DNA of 8,944 nt, from positions 1 to 8,944 of the forward strand of contig JAUWQU010000102.1 of the NCBI GenBank assembly GCA_030610965.1, given 5' to 3'. Each line of letters starts with the position of its first letter. The stretch's first letter is position 1. Source of the DNA: Phycisphaerae bacterium. Its GTDB lineage: Bacteria; Planctomycetota; Phycisphaerae; SM23-33. The position numbers were made by a program, and so were the translations under genes. The notes beneath the pieces were generated by a model, which was given only the letters and a program-made list of their open reading frames with translations, made no database searches and was not told the origin of the DNA. Positions 5,845 to 8,944 of the stretch are shown here, piece by piece.

Positions 5845-8088
5845 ATGAATAGGAAACAGTTACTGGGTACAACATGTTTGTTGGCAACTGCGCTGTTGGG
5901 AGGAATCGGTCCTTTGGCTCGCGGCGAGGATATCCTCTGGCTCGCAAAGCCCGCAGTCGACTGGCGGAAGGAAGTATTCCCGCTGGGCAACGGGCGCCTT
6001 GGATGCACTATCTTCGGCGGCGTCGAGAAGGAGCAAATCCAGTTCAATGTCGACAGTCTGTGGACAGGAGACGAGAACCCCGACGGCGACTACGGATCTC
6101 CCGGCATGGGGTACTACCAAAACTTTGGGAACATCTTCATCGAGCTCGATGCAGGGGCGGCAGCGACCAAATACCGGCGTGAGCTGAATCTCAGCCGGGC
6201 CGTGTCGCGTGTTGCCTATCAACAGGATGGCGTTGAGTTCGTGCGCGAAACGTTCTGCAGCCATCCCGACCAGGTCATGGTTTCACGCATGACGGCGAGC
6301 GCAAAGGGCAAGTACTCCGGCCGCATCAGGCTCGACGGCGGCCACGAAGAGAAGACGTCGGTCGGAAAGAACCGGCTCGTCTTCACCGGAACCTTGCCCA
6401 ATGGCATGGAATACGAGGCACAGCTTATCGTCGCAGTCGACGGGGGCAAGATCAAGCCGGAGGGAGACGCGCTGGTCTTCAGCGGGTGCGATAGCCTGAC
6501 CATAACCCTCGCGGCAGGGACAAGCTATGTCATGGACTACAAGAAGAGCTGGAAGGGCGCCAACCCGCACGCGCTCGTGACAAAGCAGGTAGACCTGGCC
6601 GCGAAGCAGGCCTATTCAAAGCTGCTCACCACACATGTTGAAGACCACCAGTCACTTTACAGCCGCGTGGCGATCGAGCTCGGCACGACAGGGGATTCGC
6701 AGCTCGCCGCGCCGATCAATGAGCGGCTGAAGGCCGTTCGGGAGGGAAAGTCCGATCCCGACCTTGAGGAACTGCTGTTTCTGTACGGCCGCTACCTGCT
6801 GATCGGATCCTCGAGGCCCGGCACGTTGCCGGGCAACCTGCAGGGGATCTGGAATCACGTCAACATGGCACCGTGGCATGCTGATTATCACAGCAATATC
6901 AACCTTCAGATGAACTACTGGCCGGCGGAGACTGCCAACCTTGCCGAGTGTCACAAGCCGCTCTTCGACCTGTTGACCGCTTCGCTGGAACCGTTTCGTA
7001 AAGCGACCCGGAAATCCTTTGGTGAAGATGTCCGCGGGTTCACCGTGCGGACCAGTCACAATCCGTTCGGCGGCATGGGGTGGCGATGGAACCTCCCCGG
7101 CAGTGCCTGGTATGCCCGGCACTACTGGGAGCATTACGAGTTCGGTCGCAACAGGCAATTCCTCGAGACCGTCGCGTATCCGTACCTGAAGGAAGTGTGC
7201 CACTATTGGGAAGATCGCCTGAAGGAGCTGCCTGACGGGCGCCTGGTCGTGCCGGACGGGTGGTCGCCGGAGCATGGCCCGGTTGAAGACGGTGTTTCGT
7301 ATGATCAGCAGATCGTGTGGGACCTGCTCAACAATACGATCGAGGCGGCTGGGGAACTGGGTGTCGACGCCGACTACAGTGAGAAGCTCGCTTCAATGCG
7401 GGACAAAGTGGTCGGCCCGAAGATCGGCAAGTGGGGCCAGCTCCAGGAATGGATGGAGGATAAGGATGATCCGAACGATACACACCGGCATGTATCGCAT
7501 ATGTATGCCTTGAATCCGGGGCGGCAGATCTCGCCGCTGAAGACGCCGAAGCTCGCCGAGGCGGCAAGGGTGAGCATCAATGCGCGAGGTGACGGCCGGA
7601 CCGGCTGGAGCCACGCCTGGAAGATCAACATCTGGGCTCGTCTGCATGACGGAAACCGCGCATACAAGGTCGTGACCGGCATGATGTCCCGGCATTGCTA
7701 CGACAACCTCTTCGATTGTATCTTCCATATGCGAGGCGCCTTCCAGATCGACGGCAACCTTGGCTACACGGCCGGCATCGCCGAGATGCTCCTGCAGTCT
7801 CACGCCGGCGCCGTCCACCTGTTGCCCGCCTTGCCGGACGCCTGGCCCTCCGGATCGGTCAAGGGCTTGCGGGCGCGCGGCGGGTTCGTGGTGGACATGC
7901 AATGGCAAGGGCGCAAGCTCACGCGGGCGACGATCCGCTCAACTAAGGGCGGCGTCTGCCGGTTGCATGCCGGCGTCCCCGTTGTCGTCACCTGCGTCGG
8001 CCGAGCGTTCACGGCCGAGCCAGGGAAGGACGGCGTGATCGCGCTGGAGACAACGAAGGGGCAGGACTATGTCATCGAGGCGAAATAG
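5845..8088 (+). CDS. Secreted GH95 alpha-L-fucosidase-type enzyme
   Basis: This 747-residue protein has a Sec signal peptide (MNRKQLLG, hydrophobic core, probable cleavage after Ala-Arg-Gly27), so it acts outside the cytoplasm. The N-terminal domain has WRKEVFPLGNGRLGCTIFGG and NVDSLWTGDENPDGDYGSPG, both typical of GH95. The barrel has NLQGIWN, then NINLQMNYWPAE with the catalytic pair Asn351 and Asn353, the acid Glu476 in SPEHGP, and Asp636 in FQIDGNLG. These match the residues known from the Bifidobacterium 1,2-alpha-L-fucosidase AfcA. The His before the Asn pair (His349) is usual in fucosidases, whereas a GH95 L-galactosidase has Thr there, so L-fucose is the likelier target. Length is normal for the family. 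The next gene starts 61 bases on and is probably in the same transcript. Confidence 0.95.
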   Translation: MNRKQLLGTTCLLATALLGGIGPLARGEDILWLAKPAVDWRKEVFPLGNGRLGCTIFGGVEKEQIQFNVDSLWTGDENPDGDYGSPGMGYYQNFGNIFIELDAGAAATKYRRELNLSRAVSRVAYQQDGVEFVRETFCSHPDQVMVSRMTASAKGKYSGRIRLDGGHEEKTSVGKNRLVFTGTLPNGMEYEAQLIVAVDGGKIKPEGDALVFSGCDSLTITLAAGTSYVMDYKKSWKGANPHALVTKQVDLAAKQAYSKLLTTHVEDHQSLYSRVAIELGTTGDSQLAAPINERLKAVREGKSDPDLEELLFLYGRYLLIGSSRPGTLPGNLQGIWNHVNMAPWHADYHSNINLQMNYWPAETANLAECHKPLFDLLTASLEPFRKATRKSFGEDVRGFTVRTSHNPFGGMGWRWNLPGSAWYARHYWEHYEFGRNRQFLETVAYPYLKEVCHYWEDRLKELPDGRLVVPDGWSPEHGPVEDGVSYDQQIVWDLLNNTIEAAGELGVDADYSEKLASMRDKVVGPKIGKWGQLQEWMEDKDDPNDTHRHVSHMYALNPGRQISPLKTPKLAEAARVSINARGDGRTGWSHAWKINIWARLHDGNRAYKVVTGMMSRHCYDNLFDCIFHMRGAFQIDGNLGYTAGIAEMLLQSHAGAVHLLPALPDAWPSGSVKGLRARGGFVVDMQWQGRKLTRATIRSTKGGVCRLHAGVPVVVTCVGRAFTAEPGKDGVIALETTKGQDYVIEAK

Positions 8089-8149
8089 CGCCGGGCCGGC
8101 CCTGCTATCCGTTCCCGTCAACCGGGCAAAACTTGAGAAGGGTCTCGAT

Positions 8150-8944
8150 ATGAAGGGAAGCCTGCTTGCGTTCGCTCTGTTATTGGCGGCATTCCAGGTA
8201 GTCCACGCCCGCCCCTATCGCGATCTGTATCCGGATACCTGGGTGGCGACGGACGCCCTGGGCCGCGAGCTGCCCGGTTACGACCAGTGCGGCCCGCCGG
8301 ACGCGAACAAGACGGTCGGCATCTTCTACTTCCTCTGGCTCGGCCAGCACGGCACGCAGGGGCCGTTCGACATCACCGAGATCCTTCGGAAGGACCCGAA
8401 CCACCCCCAGTACGGTCCCGTGCATGCGCATCATCATTGGGGCAAGCCCGAGATCGGCTACTACACCAGCGACAGCCGGTACGCCGTGCGGAGGCACGCC
8501 CGGATCCTGTCCGACGCGGGCGTCGATACGCTGATCTTCGACGTGACGAACACCGTCACCTATCGCCCGATCTACATGCTGTTGTGCGAGGAGTTCGCGA
8601 AGCTGCGAAAAGCCGGCCAGCACACGCCGCAGATCCTGTTCTTCACGCACACGGCGCCGGATAAGACGATCACGAAGCTCTACACGGAGTTCTATTCCCA
8701 GGGCCTCTATCGAGACCTCTGGTTTCGCTGGAAGGGCAGGCCGTTGATCCTCGGCAAGCCCAAGAAGTTGCCGGCGAAGATTCGCGACTTCTTTACGCTG
8801 CGCAACTGCTGGGCCTGGTCTCACGGCAGGGACACGTGGCAGTGGCTGGACCACTATCCTCAGAAGGTCGCGTGGCACGAGGATCCCAACAAGCCCGAGG
8901 AGACGAGCGTATGCGTGGCCCAGCACGCGACGACGAATCTCGGC
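8150..8944 (+). CDS. Secreted GH71/GH99-like protein, 3' end beyond the window
   Basis: 265 codons are present and the frame is open to the window edge. ATG 8150 has GAGAAGG (8135-8141) 8 bases upstream. A signal peptide (MKGSLLAFALLLAAFQVVHA) is likely cut after Ala20. The mature start YPDTWVATDALGRELPGY and the blocks GIFYFLWLGQHG (57-68), HHHWGKPEIGYY (94-105), DAGVDTLIFDVTN (122-134), RWKGRPLI (193-200), WAWSHG (221-226) and SVCVAQH (253-259) belong to a family widespread in Planctomycetota and Verrucomicrobiota. Its sequence suggests a TIM-barrel glycoside hydrolase related to GH71 and GH99; some database entries name such proteins xylosidase/arabinosidase without biochemical support that I know of. 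The catalytic acids would lie further on. Linkage to the GH95 gene suggests action on the same polysaccharide. Confidence 0.88.
   Translation, partial: MKGSLLAFALLLAAFQVVHARPYRDLYPDTWVATDALGRELPGYDQCGPPDANKTVGIFYFLWLGQHGTQGPFDITEILRKDPNHPQYGPVHAHHHWGKPEIGYYTSDSRYAVRRHARILSDAGVDTLIFDVTNTVTYRPIYMLLCEEFAKLRKAGQHTPQILFFTHTAPDKTITKLYTEFYSQGLYRDLWFRWKGRPLILGKPKKLPAKIRDFFTLRNCWAWSHGRDTWQWLDHYPQKVAWHEDPNKPEETSVCVAQHATTNLG

Noticed and set aside
8089..8149. Terminator between the second GH95 gene and the next gene
   Set aside because: GGGCCGGCCC is self-complementary but has no loop or following T run. The short gap fits co-transcription better.
8180..8926. Minus-strand 248-residue frame
   Set aside because: It lies antisense to the GH71/GH99-like gene, which has a signal peptide, a Shine-Dalgarno sequence and family motifs.

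Overview
The window looks like a chromosomal segment of a PVC-group bacterium, most probably a planctomycete or a relative (Lentisphaerota, Kiritimatiellota or Verrucomicrobiota). The reasons are moderately high GC, wide intergenic regions, and secreted GH95 and GH71/GH99-like enzymes of a kind common in those phyla. The assignment is an inference; no marker gene is present.

Left third (1-2093, minus strand): a compact leftward gene set that appears to belong to a replication or mobile-element module. Reading leftward, it contains a 49-residue protein with a GTG start (2093-1944), a 220-residue protein ending in an OmpR-like winged helix (1933-1271), a possible 92-residue protein (1190-912), and a long protein open through the left edge (846 to <1). 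The last protein has a winged-helix (HTH_36-like) DNA-binding domain. Directly after the codons for that domain lie four near-perfect palindromes (39-174), inside the gene. One of the four is in a different reading frame from the other three, so the DNA rather than the peptide seems to be conserved. This resembles the phage lambda O gene, whose initiator protein binds iterons inside its own coding sequence. I interpret 1-846 as a probable self-contained initiator-plus-origin gene. This is the most interesting item in the window.

Middle (2094-3196): about 1.1 kb with no convincing gene. It holds two diverged copies (A 2131-2387, B 2507-2766) of a roughly 260-base repeat. A third, partial copy (C 5516-5604) lies between the two GH95 genes. 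All three copies include an 18-base imperfect dyad.

Right two thirds (3197-8944, plus strand): three exported carbohydrate-active enzymes. The first is a GH95-like lipoprotein with altered catalytic-site residues (3197-5497). The second is a canonical GH95 alpha-L-fucosidase-type enzyme with a signal peptide and all expected catalytic residues (5845-8088). The third is the start of a secreted GH71/GH99-like protein (8150 to >8944). The last two are 61 bases apart and probably co-transcribed. Together they suggest removal of terminal L-fucose or L-galactose from a polysaccharide, with the third enzyme possibly acting on the remaining backbone. No transporter, sulfatase or regulator gene for this locus lies in the window.
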